NCBI RefSeq assembly: GCF_000014005.1
Contig: NC_008009.1
Location: forward strand, 2,046,001 to 2,110,000
DNA: 64,000 nt
Direction of reading: 5' to 3'
DNA from: Candidatus Koribacter versatilis Ellin345
Lineage (GTDB): Bacteria; Acidobacteriota; Terriglobia; Terriglobales; Acidobacteriaceae
The translations under genes and the position numbers were made by a program. Below the pieces are notes generated by a model. The model was not told where the DNA came from, ran no database searches, and was given only the letters and a program-made list of their open reading frames with translations. Positions 1 to 8,348 of this stretch are shown in pieces (position 1 is the first letter of the stretch; each line of letters opens with the position of its first letter).

Positions 1-125
1 GCCGCGGGTGAGTTATTGAGGGCTGCTGAGACGGTGCCTGCTGTCAGGCCGAGTTTCTCGGCGATCGTCTTCAGGGTTACGCGCGGCGGGCCGCCGGAGT
101 CTGAGAGCTTTTTCCTGGGAGCCAT
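1..125 (-). CDS. LacI-family transcriptional regulator (N-terminal part only)
   Basis: The minus strand from position 125 reads MAPRKKLSDSGGPPRVTLKT, then IAEKLGLTAGTVSAALNNSP, and runs off the window at base 1. This is the LacI-family DNA-binding head: a helix-turn-helix with the T-x-x-x-[IV]-A-E-x-L-G start and the TVSxALNN recognition helix. Only about 41 residues are visible, so the sugar-binding domain and its ligand cannot be judged. It is divergent from a GH116-GH5 glycosidase pair, so control of those genes by a released sugar is a reasonable inference. The ATG at 125-123 fits the usual short basic stretch before the HTH. Confidence 0.85.
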   Translation of the reverse strand, partial: MAPRKKLSDSGGPPRVTLKTIAEKLGLTAGTVSAALNNSPA

Positions 126-501
126 TTCATCCCCAACGATCCGTAAATGGCCGAATCGTTTCTGGTGCCTCGGTCTGGCCTAAACTCGGTGATATGAAGC
201 TATCGTTCTGCGAGCCTCACTATTGAACCGTGAAAGCCCGCGTTTTCTGTTCTTTGCGAATCCAACCGTGAGTACTGCTATACATCGTCGAGCTGAGCCT
301 AGAAACAATGTAGCGGTGACGCCCCACGGCGTGTGTAAATTGTATTGTTTTTTAGAATAACAATATTCTGAGCGCTTGGCGATCATGTATCTGGAAGCTT
401 TGAACAAAACCGATTTTTCTTTGCCAGAATAACGATTTTCTTCTACTATTCTGCGGGTTTTGCTGTGCCATTGTTTCGACCCAGTTGTTTCAGGAGAGTT
501 C
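126..501. promoter_or_regulatory. Divergent intergenic region with two AGAATA/TATTCT dyads
   Basis: This 376-base gap separates the lacI-type gene (leftward) from the GH116 gene (rightward). It holds two dyads built from the same half-sites: AGAATA at 354-359 facing TATTCT at 364-369 (4-base spacer), and AGAATA at 426-431 facing TATTCT at 447-452 (15-base spacer). AGAATAACRAT is also a direct repeat at 354-364 and 426-436. Placement is right for operators of the adjacent regulator, but classical LacI operators have a central CG, which these lack. I see no convincing -35/-10 pair and no gene. Confidence 0.45.
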
Positions 502-2937
502 ATGCCCAAGCGGCGACTGTCAGTCCTATTCGTGCTAACCGCCCTATTTTTCTTCAGCTCCAGCTTTTCATATGCCGGAGATGATATTCCGGAGGCGGCG
601 TGGCGGCGACCCATCGGCGCGCCATTACAAAATGCCGGTGGCAAGAAGCCGGGATTACCAATTATTGACGACGGTTATTGGCAGGGCGCGCCAGTCGGTG
701 GCTTTGGGGCTGGCACTTTTTCCCGAACCTATCGCGGAAATTTCGAACGCTGGCATGTGAAAGCGGGAATTCACAAATATCAGAATGTTCCGGCGAATCA
801 GTTCGCAGTTTTCGCGCAAGCGGACGGCGATGCTGCGGTGGCGCAGGTGCTCTCCACGCAAAAGCCGGAGCATGGCGAGCTCTCTTCGTGGAATTGGACG
901 TACCCGGTTGGCGCCGGCGACTACGCTGCGCTCTATCCGAAGTCCTGGTTTGCATACAAGTCGCCACAATTGCCGATTACTCTTACGCTCGAACAGTTTT
1001 CGCCGGTGATCCCCGATAACTACAAGGAATCCAGCTATCCGGTTGCGGTCTACAACTGGTACGTCACAAATCCTTCGCAGAAACGCGTGACGGTCTCGAT
1101 CCTGTTTTCGTGGACGAATATGGTCGGGTGGTTCCGCGATACGACAACGGGCTTCGGTGCGGCGCTGAATTCACAAGACATCAACCACTACAAATCTGAG
1201 GCGATAAAGTCGAGCCAGATGCAGGGCATCGTTTTCGATCGACTGCGCTCGGAGCCGGTTTCGGATGAGTGGGACGGCCAGTTCGCGATTGCTTCGCTTG
1301 CAGGAAGTGGCGTTGAAATTTCTTACCTGACGACGTATCGGCCCTCGGGTGACGGTTCGGACGTATGGACGCCGTTCGCGAAGGACGGGCGCTTGCCCAA
1401 CGTTGCGGCAGGGCTTGCCAGCAGCGGAGACTCGCTGGCTGGAGCGATCGCCGTTCGATTCACGTTGGCGCCCGGAGAAAAGCGGACGATTCCGATGGCG
1501 CTCGCCTGGGATCTGCCGTTCATTCAGTTCGGCTCGGGCCGTAAATGGGCGCGCCACTACACGCGTTTCTTCGATCGCTTCGGCACGAACGCCTGGAAAC
1601 TCGCGCGCACCGCGCTCGAGCAAGGGAATGACTGGAGCCGCCAGATTGATGCGTGGCAGAAGCCGTATATCAGCGATGAATCGAAGCCGCTTTGGTATCG
1701 TGGCATGCTCTTTAATGAGCTTTATGACCTTGTGGATGGCGGCACGATGTGGGCGCACGAAGTCGGCACGCCTGGCAATCCGCATCATCCCTCAGCGGTG
1801 AAGGACGATAGCTTCAGCTACCTCGAGTGCTTTGACTACGCTTATTACGGAACGCTCGACGTCCGCTTCTATGGATCGTTCCCACTCGCGAAGTTCTGGC
1901 CGGAGATCGAGAAGCAGGAGATGCGCGAGTATGCCGACACGATCCCGGAGAACATCGATCAGAAATACATCTGGGCTTGGAAGTCGGACAATGAACACAA
2001 ACTGGAACCGACGCAGCGCAAGGTCGCTGGATCTGCGCCGCATGATTTAGGCAGCCCGCTGGAAGACGCGCTGATTCTGCCGAACCAGTACAACTACCAG
2101 AGCGTGTCGTTCTGGAAGGACTTGAACAGCAAGTATGTGTTGATGGTGTGGCGCGACTATGTCATGTCCGGCAGTAAGGACAAAGCGTTTCTGCAATACA
2201 ACTACAACGCCGTGAAGCAGTCGATGCAATTCCTGCGTCAGTTCGACAAGAACAACGACGGGCTCATCGAAAATGACGGATATCCCGACCAGACTTACGA
2301 CAACTGGTCAGCACGCGGCGAGAGCGCTTATAGCGGGAGCCTGTATCTCGCGGCTCTGCGGGCCACGGAGGAGATGGCCAAACTTCTTGGCGACCAGCGC
2401 ACCGCGGCTGACACCGCTGCACTCTTCAAGCGCGCGCAGGACAGCTTTGTCAAGAAGCTCTGGAACGGCACGTATTTCAATTACGACGTCGGCAGCTCCT
2501 ACAAAGACGCCATTATGGCCGAACAGTTGGCAGGGCAGTGGTATGCCTCGCTGACCGGCCTTGGCGACCTCGTGCCACGAGATATGCAACATTCCGCGTT
2601 GAAGAAGGTTTATGACTTCAACGTGATGAAATTGCAAAATGGCACGATGGGCGCACTGAATGGCATCAGCGCATCTGGAGAAGTGTTGAAGGACAATGAG
2701 CAGACCGAAGAGGTCTGGACTGGCGTCACCTTCGCAGTTGCGGCGACGATGCTGCAGAACGGATTGCGCGAAGAGGGCTTCAACACCGCGAAGGGCGTGT
2801 ACAACGTCGTTTACGACCAGAAGGGCTATTGGTTCCGAACGCCTGAAGCATACGACACCAACGGAATGTATCGCGCGAGCATGTATATGCGTCCGGGCGC
2901 GATCTGGTCGATGGAAATGGTGCCGGCTGCGAAGTAG
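502..2937 (+). CDS. GH116 family glycoside hydrolase (beta-glucosidase/glucosylceramidase type), secreted
   Basis: An 811-residue protein with an N-terminal signal peptide (MPKRRLSVLFVLTALFFFSS..SYA) followed by a GH116 catalytic region resembling non-lysosomal glucosylceramidase GBA2 and archaeal beta-glucosidases. In this family the nucleophile is Glu in the YLExxxY block and the acid/base is Asp in the Q-T-Y-D-x-W block; here these are Glu442 (FSYLECFDYAYYGTLDV) and Asp600 (DQTYDNWSARGESAYSG). It should hydrolyse beta-linked glucosides or xylosides outside the cytoplasm. I chose ATG 502 rather than an upstream in-frame ATG at 460 because AGGAG lies at 492-496 and the signal peptide starts there. 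The GH5 gene follows after 18 bases, suggesting co-transcription. Confidence 0.85.
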   Translation: MPKRRLSVLFVLTALFFFSSSFSYAGDDIPEAAWRRPIGAPLQNAGGKKPGLPIIDDGYWQGAPVGGFGAGTFSRTYRGNFERWHVKAGIHKYQNVPANQFAVFAQADGDAAVAQVLSTQKPEHGELSSWNWTYPVGAGDYAALYPKSWFAYKSPQLPITLTLEQFSPVIPDNYKESSYPVAVYNWYVTNPSQKRVTVSILFSWTNMVGWFRDTTTGFGAALNSQDINHYKSEAIKSSQMQGIVFDRLRSEPVSDEWDGQFAIASLAGSGVEISYLTTYRPSGDGSDVWTPFAKDGRLPNVAAGLASSGDSLAGAIAVRFTLAPGEKRTIPMALAWDLPFIQFGSGRKWARHYTRFFDRFGTNAWKLARTALEQGNDWSRQIDAWQKPYISDESKPLWYRGMLFNELYDLVDGGTMWAHEVGTPGNPHHPSAVKDDSFSYLECFDYAYYGTLDVRFYGSFPLAKFWPEIEKQEMREYADTIPENIDQKYIWAWKSDNEHKLEPTQRKVAGSAPHDLGSPLEDALILPNQYNYQSVSFWKDLNSKYVLMVWRDYVMSGSKDKAFLQYNYNAVKQSMQFLRQFDKNNDGLIENDGYPDQTYDNWSARGESAYSGSLYLAALRATEEMAKLLGDQRTAADTAALFKRAQDSFVKKLWNGTYFNYDVGSSYKDAIMAEQLAGQWYASLTGLGDLVPRDMQHSALKKVYDFNVMKLQNGTMGALNGISASGEVLKDNEQTEEVWTGVTFAVAATMLQNGLREEGFNTAKGVYNVVYDQKGYWFRTPEAYDTNGMYRASMYMRPGAIWSMEMVPAAK

Positions 2938-2955
2938 CCGGGGAACAGGATCAAC

Positions 2956-4053
2956 ATGCTTCGCCGTCTTGCAGTTGTCTTTGCATTGGTATCCATTGTT
3001 GCGTTTGCGCAGGACTCACCGGCATTCCGCCGCGCGCAACATCTGCGCCACGGGATCAACGTCAGTGAATGGTTTGCCCAATCGAACGACTACAGCCCGC
3101 AGCGGCTGCGCACGTTCACAAAACTCGAAGACATTGATCGCATTAAGAAGATGGGCTTCGATCACATCCGCATCAGCATTGATCCGCAGGTCTTCGACTG
3201 TTTCCGCTGGAACTCGAACTGTGAGCGCGTGCAGGTGCTGGATGACGTGGTGAACCGGGCGGCCAATCAGGACCTCGCGGTGATGATTGATCTTCATCCG
3301 AACAGCGAGTACAAGAAACAAGTCGCAACGAACGGTGACGAAGCACAACGTGCTGCACTGCTTTGGGAGCGCATCGCCGCCCACTATGCAAAGTCGAATC
3401 CGGATCTACTCTTCTTCGAGTTGATGAACGAGCCGGAACTCGGCGATGCGTACAAATGGAACGGAATCCAGGAGGCCCTCGCGGCATCCGTGCGGCGGGC
3501 GGCGCCGCAGCACACGATCATCGTTGCGGGAGCTCGCTACTCCGATATTGAAGACCTGGTCAGGATGCCCGACTTTGCCGATCACAATCTGATCTTCAAC
3601 TTCCACTACTACGAGCCCCACACCTTCACGCATCAAGGCGCTAGCTGGGGATCTGCCTATTGGCTACGCACGCAGGATTTGCCGTTCCCGGCAACACCAG
3701 AGAACATGGCACCAATTCTCGCGCAGCAACCTGATGACTTTACGCGCTGGCAACTGGAGGAATTTGCGCTCTCCAACTGGAATGCCGCCCGCATTGAAGG
3801 AGAGATGGCCTTTGCCGCCGATTGGGCTAAGCGCCACAACGTTCCGCTGATTTGCAATGAGTTCGGAGCTTATCGCGAACACACTCGTCCCGAGGATCGT
3901 ATGCGCTGGATTTCTGCGGTACGCGGCGCGTTGGAGAAAAATCATATCGGCTGGACGATGTGGGATTACCAAGGCGGGTTCGGTGTGGTTCACGTGAAGG
4001 ATGGTCAAGTCACCGAAGACGCTGCGGTACTGCAAGCGTTGGGGCTGAAGTAG
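2956..4053 (+). CDS. GH5 family endoglucanase-like glycosidase, secreted
   Basis: A 365-residue protein with a short signal peptide ending near VAFAQ and a (beta/alpha)8 GH5 domain. Visible landmarks are HGINVSEWF near the N-terminus, FDHIRISID, the acid/base motif ELMNEPE (Glu159 in N-E-P), the HYYEPHTFTHQG strand, and the nucleophile strand LICNEFGAYR (Glu302). GH5 enzymes retain configuration and cleave beta-1,4 or beta-1,3 glucans and mannans; the exact substrate cannot be read from sequence alone. It follows the GH116 gene in the same direction, consistent with a polysaccharide first cut by GH5 and the products trimmed by GH116. Its stop lies five bases from the convergent VCBS/ASPIC gene. 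Confidence 0.85.
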   Translation: MLRRLAVVFALVSIVAFAQDSPAFRRAQHLRHGINVSEWFAQSNDYSPQRLRTFTKLEDIDRIKKMGFDHIRISIDPQVFDCFRWNSNCERVQVLDDVVNRAANQDLAVMIDLHPNSEYKKQVATNGDEAQRAALLWERIAAHYAKSNPDLLFFELMNEPELGDAYKWNGIQEALAASVRRAAPQHTIIVAGARYSDIEDLVRMPDFADHNLIFNFHYYEPHTFTHQGASWGSAYWLRTQDLPFPATPENMAPILAQQPDDFTRWQLEEFALSNWNAARIEGEMAFAADWAKRHNVPLICNEFGAYREHTRPEDRMRWISAVRGALEKNHIGWTMWDYQGGFGVVHVKDGQVTEDAAVLQALGLK

Positions 4054-4057
4054 CCGC

Positions 4058-5746
4058 TTAGAAATGATCGAGTGGATTGCAGCCTTTGGCTTCTACGGCA
4101 GCGTAGCCTTTGCCGCTCGCGAGATTCTTGAACTCTTCCGTGCGTCCGCTCGGCCACGAGATCTCGACACGATCGATTTTGTCGCGCTGGCCCACCCCGA
4201 ACGTCAACGCCAGCTCCGATTGCGAGAGGTAGCTCGAACCGCTATGCACAATGCGCGATTGCGTAACGCCAGCGGACGTTACCTTCACTGTTGCGCCGAT
4301 TGCATCGCGATTTGACTTCGTTCCTGTGAGATGGAAGCGAATACTCCGGTTACCGCTGCTGAGGTCGTTGCGGTACAAGTAGGCCGGGCCGGCATTGGTC
4401 GTAAGCAGGAGGTCGAGGTCGCCGTCGCGGTCAAAGTCTCCGTACGCGAGGCCTCGTGCGACTTTAGGCGTGGCGAAGTCTGCGCCGATGCTTCCAGCGA
4501 TGTCGCGGAATTTTCCGTGGCCATCGTTGAGGAAAATCTGCGGCGCTTGCTCGAAGTTCACGTCGCGCCGAACGGCACGAACAGTGTCATCAATGTGGCC
4601 GTTGACGGCGATCAGATCCAGCGCTCCATCGAGATTTAAGTCTGCGAATGCGCAGCCGAAGCCGAGCATGCGTCGCGAAGGCCCTCCGACGCCGGCCGTC
4701 ACTGCGACATCGTTGAAGTTGCCGGCGGCATCGCTCTTGTATAGTCCGATCATCTCGTTGTCGAAGTTCGTAACCGCAATGCCGGGTCGGCCGGAGTTCT
4801 CGAAGTCGCCAACGTCAATGCCCATGCCCGCGCGCGCTTTGCCATCCATACTGAACGCGAGGCCCGTCTCTACTCCAACGTCCTGAAATTTCCCATTCTT
4901 CAAGTTGCGATAGAGCTTGTTGGGTTGGGTATCGTTAGCAACAACCAGGTCCGGCCAGCCATCGCCATTACTGTCGAGCATCGCGACGCCTAGAGATTTC
5001 GAGCTTGAGTCGAATATCCCGCTCTTCGCGGTGACGTCCTCAAAGGTTCCATCGCCACGGTTGCGCAGCAGCCAGCAGGTTTCGCCGCGATACGCTTCGG
5101 GTGTGCAGTATGACTTATGTTTGCCATCAATGCTGCAAGAGATGTCGGTTTCAGGCGACCACTTCACATAGTTGCAGACGAACAGGTCGAGGAACCCGTC
5201 GCGATCGAAATCGAACCAGAGAGCACTGGTGCTGAGTGCCGTCCGTTTGTCGAGACCGGCGGCCTTGGTGACGTCAACGAACGTCCCCTTGCCAGTGTTT
5301 TTGAAGAGCCTGCTCTGGCCTACGCAGGTAACAAAAATGTCGGGTAAGCCATCGTTGTTGTAGTCGGCGACCGCCACGCCCATGCCGTACATCTCGACAT
5401 CGAGGCCAGCGGCCTTGGTGACGTCAGCGAAAGTTCCGTTGCGATTGTTGCGGTAGAGCTTGAGAGTCGACCGCTGTTTACGATGAGCGGGCCAATCCGT
5501 GCCGTTGACCAGGAGAACATCGAGCCAACCGTCGCCATCATAATCGAGGAAGGCGCAACCCGGACCGAGTGTCTCGGGAAGCAGTTTCCCGCCATACGCG
5601 CCGTTGTTGTGTCGAAAGTCGATCCCTGCGGCTTTTGTGACATCCACGAGTTTGAACCCGGGATTCGGCGCGGTCTGCGCAAAAGTTGGTAAAGACTGCG
5701 CGAGGCCTAACAAGCCCATGCCATACAGGAACCCGCGCCGGTTCAA
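4058..5746 (-). CDS. CRTAC1-like VCBS/FG-GAP repeat protein with C-terminal ASPIC/UnbV domain, exported
   Basis: A 562-residue protein with a twin-arginine-like leader (NRRGFLYGMGLLGLAQSLPT), then several VCBS/FG-GAP blades with Ca-binding D-x-D-x-D-G signatures (FLDYDGDGWLD, VADYNNDGLPD, WFDFDRDGFLD, FADLNLDGALD, YGDFDRDGDLD), and an ASPIC/UnbV C-terminus (IGATVKV..., VEISWPSGRTEEF). Family members are secreted beta-propellers related to CRTAC1, often of unknown role. The start is a TTG at 5746 that shares bases with the TGA stop of the upstream response-regulator gene, so translation is probably coupled. It is the last gene of a four-gene operon with a two-component pair, which suggests it is linked to that signal rather than to the neighbouring glycosidases. 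Confidence 0.85.
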   Translation of the reverse strand: MNRRGFLYGMGLLGLAQSLPTFAQTAPNPGFKLVDVTKAAGIDFRHNNGAYGGKLLPETLGPGCAFLDYDGDGWLDVLLVNGTDWPAHRKQRSTLKLYRNNRNGTFADVTKAAGLDVEMYGMGVAVADYNNDGLPDIFVTCVGQSRLFKNTGKGTFVDVTKAAGLDKRTALSTSALWFDFDRDGFLDLFVCNYVKWSPETDISCSIDGKHKSYCTPEAYRGETCWLLRNRGDGTFEDVTAKSGIFDSSSKSLGVAMLDSNGDGWPDLVVANDTQPNKLYRNLKNGKFQDVGVETGLAFSMDGKARAGMGIDVGDFENSGRPGIAVTNFDNEMIGLYKSDAAGNFNDVAVTAGVGGPSRRMLGFGCAFADLNLDGALDLIAVNGHIDDTVRAVRRDVNFEQAPQIFLNDGHGKFRDIAGSIGADFATPKVARGLAYGDFDRDGDLDLLLTTNAGPAYLYRNDLSSGNRSIRFHLTGTKSNRDAIGATVKVTSAGVTQSRIVHSGSSYLSQSELALTFGVGQRDKIDRVEISWPSGRTEEFKNLASGKGYAAVEAKGCNPLDHF

Positions 5747-6369
5747 GACAGCGTCACCAGGCCGTTCTTGATCGCATAGACCACCAGTTCAGCCGTGTTG
5801 TGGATGCCAAGGCCCTCCATGATGTTCGCGCGATGCACCGACACCGTATTTACGCTGAGCGATAGATCGCTGGCGATTTCCTTGTTCGATTTGCCGCTTA
5901 CGATGAGTTGAAGAATCTCTAATTCGCGGTTCGTAAGCCCCATGCTCTTGTTGCCCTTGAGGGTTGGCTTTTCGACTTTCGGATCGAGGACAGTCTCTCC
6001 GTTTGCTACGCGGCGTACTGCCTGGATTAAGTCAAGATCTATGGCGCTTTTTAAGATGTAGCCGTTCGCCCCCGCTTCCAGCGCGAGCCGTACCCAAGTA
6101 TCTTCGGAATGCATCGTCAGCATCAAAACAGCGATATCAGGCCACTGCGTGCGGATCTGCTTGGTTGCATCCATGCCGCTCATGCCGGGCATAGCGCAGT
6201 CCATAACCACCACACGCGGGTGGAGTTCGCCGGCCAGTTTGACGGCCTGCGCTCCGTCGCCAGCCTCGGCGACGATTTCAATCTCTGGATCATCCTCAAG
6301 CATCAGGCGGAATCCGCGCCGCACCAATGCATGGTCGTCGGCCAATAGGACAGGAATCTTCTTCTTCAT
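5743..6369 (-). CDS. NarL/FixJ-type response regulator
   Basis: A 208-residue regulator: receiver domain (VLLADDHALVRRGFRLML, phosphoacceptor Asp57 in VVVMDCAMPGMSG, Lys near YILKSAID) and a LuxR-type HTH (LTNRELEILQLIVSGKSNKE, then LSLSVNTVSVHRANIMEGLG). The ATG at 6369 overlaps the stop of the kinase gene by four bases (ATGA), which decides this start over a longer frame beginning at 6435. It should be phosphorylated by the kinase encoded immediately upstream and bind DNA as a dimer. Its own stop overlaps the TTG start of the VCBS/ASPIC gene. Confidence 0.93.
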   Translation of the reverse strand: MKKKIPVLLADDHALVRRGFRLMLEDDPEIEIVAEAGDGAQAVKLAGELHPRVVVMDCAMPGMSGMDATKQIRTQWPDIAVLMLTMHSEDTWVRLALEAGANGYILKSAIDLDLIQAVRRVANGETVLDPKVEKPTLKGNKSMGLTNRELEILQLIVSGKSNKEIASDLSLSVNTVSVHRANIMEGLGIHNTAELVVYAIKNGLVTLS

Positions 6370-7697
6370 GCGTTCAATCGTTCCTTCGGTACTGCCAGCC
6401 GGACCAGCGTTCCGCCGCCCGGAGCAGGGAGCCATTTAATGTTACCGCCTAGTAGCTCTGCGCGCTCGCGCATGGCGACTACGCCAATGCCACGCCGTGA
6501 TGGGTCCGGCTGAAACCCCTTGCCGTGGTCCTCGACTTCGAGCAGGAGCCGCCCTGGTTCAAACTGCAGGCGCACCCACGCTTCCTGCACGCTCGCATGT
6601 CGTACTACGTTGTTCAGGGCTTCCTGAAGAATTCTGTAGATGTGAATTCCCGCGCCGCTTCCCACCAATTGGGAAGAACCGCTCTTACCATAGTGGATCG
6701 TAATCGCGTTCTGACGCTCCATCATCGGCAAGTACCAGTCAATCGCGTGTTCCACACCGGCTTCATCCAGCACCACGGGATGGAGTGCTTGGGAGAGGCT
6801 GCGTACGCTATCAAGAGTGGACTGCGCCATCTCACGGACTTCGTGCAGATCTCGTGCCCAGGTGCTACCTGCGGGCGCTTGCTTCTCGGCCCGACCGAGG
6901 AGGGAACCGATTGCTGTGAGAATTTGACCAAACTCGTCATGCAATTCGCGCGAGACGAATTGCAGCGTGGATTCCTGCGTCGCGATGAGCTTGTGCGCCA
7001 GTTCACTGCGTTGTTCGGAAAGGTGCGCGAGCCTTGCAAAGAGCTGGCGGTTCGACAACGTGATTAGCACGCCGGTTACAATGATCGCCGCCAGCGTTGC
7101 CGCGAGAAAGACGAAGACGTTCCTCTCGACGCCCGCATAAATTGATTCGATCTGGTGAGCCGCCTCTTCTTCTGCGCGATTGTTTTCCACCAATTGGCGG
7201 GAGACCGTTGAACTCAGTCCAGCCTCATGGGTTTGCAGCGCTGGAATCAGAGCACGGGCGGCCTTCTCGTCACCGCCGTTTGCGACTGCGAAGACATGGT
7301 CCACCTCCGCCCAAAAGTCGGAAACCGAAGTCGCCAGGTATTGCCGTTGTTCAGGCGTGCGATGCGCGGCTGCCAGCTGATCTTCCTTCAGCAAGGCGTC
7401 ATCCAGATCTACGCGTAAACGCCGGAATTGGCTCTCCCACGCCGTCAGGGGATACGGCTCATCGCCCTGCAGCATGTCGCGCATCGCCAAGGCGAGCGCA
7501 TTGAGGTTGTTCTCGATTCGCAACAGTTGCAGCGAGTCGCGACGATTACGATCCACGAGATCAGTTTGCACCGCTCGCAGATGTTTGATCTGGACTCGAA
7601 TGTAAAAGGAGTAGACCAGCACCGAACAAAGGATGACTACGAGCGCGAGGAGCAGCCCACGGGTGGGCGTTCGGCGCTGGTCTACTGTTTTCGACAC
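6366..7697 (-). CDS. NarX/DegS-type sensor histidine kinase
   Basis: A 443-residue membrane kinase with a GTG start at 7697. TM1 is near residues 14-33, a periplasmic four-helix-like region covers about 35-190, and TM2 is near 193-214. The cytoplasmic part is a HisKA_3 dimerisation domain with His253 in SRELHDEFGQILTAIGSL, followed by HATPase_c with an N-box (QEALNNVVRHA) and G-boxes (DHGKGF, RRGIGVVAMRER). It phosphorylates the regulator encoded next in the operon. Its start lies 16 bases after the stop of the secreted protein gene at 7714, so that secreted protein is a candidate accessory sensor component. The signal is unknown. Confidence 0.92.
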   Translation of the reverse strand: MSKTVDQRRTPTRGLLLALVVILCSVLVYSFYIRVQIKHLRAVQTDLVDRNRRDSLQLLRIENNLNALALAMRDMLQGDEPYPLTAWESQFRRLRVDLDDALLKEDQLAAAHRTPEQRQYLATSVSDFWAEVDHVFAVANGGDEKAARALIPALQTHEAGLSSTVSRQLVENNRAEEEAAHQIESIYAGVERNVFVFLAATLAAIIVTGVLITLSNRQLFARLAHLSEQRSELAHKLIATQESTLQFVSRELHDEFGQILTAIGSLLGRAEKQAPAGSTWARDLHEVREMAQSTLDSVRSLSQALHPVVLDEAGVEHAIDWYLPMMERQNAITIHYGKSGSSQLVGSGAGIHIYRILQEALNNVVRHASVQEAWVRLQFEPGRLLLEVEDHGKGFQPDPSRRGIGVVAMRERAELLGGNIKWLPAPGGGTLVRLAVPKERLNA

Positions 7698-7713
7698 GTA
7701 CGATGGCCGCCGA

Positions 7714-8223
7714 TTACTTCGCTTTGAAGGTCACGTACTTCTTGCCTGCGTAGAGACGGAATCCGCCATCAGCCGCGGCGATTTTCAACGGCACCGGGTG
7801 CTTCTGGGCATCGTCTTGTTGGGATGCGACGTTGAACACCTCATCGGCGGCCACGTTCAGGACGTTGAACTTTCCATCTTTGGTGAAGCCGAACCCGTAT
7901 TCACCGGGACCAAGTTCCTTGTCGCCGACCGTGATCTTGGTCTCTGTGATCAGCAGACCCTGATACTTCGCCTGGACATCGGTCGAATAGCCCGAGTTGT
8001 CCACCAGAGCGGCGATGAACAGCTTGCCATTGTCGAAGCGAACGGCACCCGAGTTCCGCGTCTGTACCGGCGCGGATTGCCCGTCGAAGAAGTACGTCGA
8101 GGGAAGAATGGTCTTCATGTCGGCAGGTTCGAGCACGCCGGTTTTCTTGGCTTGGGCCAAGGCCGCTACCGTGCAACTGAGCAATAAGGCTATGGACAGC
8201 GTCGCGCGCATCCACGTCTTCAT
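7714..8223 (-). CDS. Secreted protein of unknown function, first gene of the two-component operon
   Basis: A 169-residue protein with a clear signal peptide (TLSIALLLSCTVAALAQA), so I chose ATG 8223 over an upstream in-frame start at 8346. The mature part is beta-rich and soluble-looking (GAVRFDNGKLFIAALVDNSG, ELGPGEYGFGFTKDGKFNVL). I do not recognise a family. It lies 16 bases upstream of a sensor kinase gene in the same direction and is probably co-transcribed with kinase, regulator and VCBS/ASPIC protein. A periplasmic ligand-binding or envelope role is possible but unproven. Confidence 0.75.
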   Translation of the reverse strand: MKTWMRATLSIALLLSCTVAALAQAKKTGVLEPADMKTILPSTYFFDGQSAPVQTRNSGAVRFDNGKLFIAALVDNSGYSTDVQAKYQGLLITETKITVGDKELGPGEYGFGFTKDGKFNVLNVAADEVFNVASQQDDAQKHPVPLKIAAADGGFRLYAGKKYVTFKAK

Positions 8224-8348
8224 GAATCGATCTCCAGTCCGGAAAGTGTGGTGAGCCAGTGTACGATGCGCAACGGCCCCGTCGCTACATTTTGTTCGCT
8301 TTTCGTCCTCGTCCGCAGCGCCATGGTGCACTAGAATATCGTTCATCT

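Noticed and set aside
1171-1788. Long minus-strand frames inside GH116, the RND pump, galKET and the lactate permease
   Set aside because: These are opposite-strand shadows caused by codon bias of the true genes: Arg/Pro/His-rich, no start signals, no recognisable motifs.
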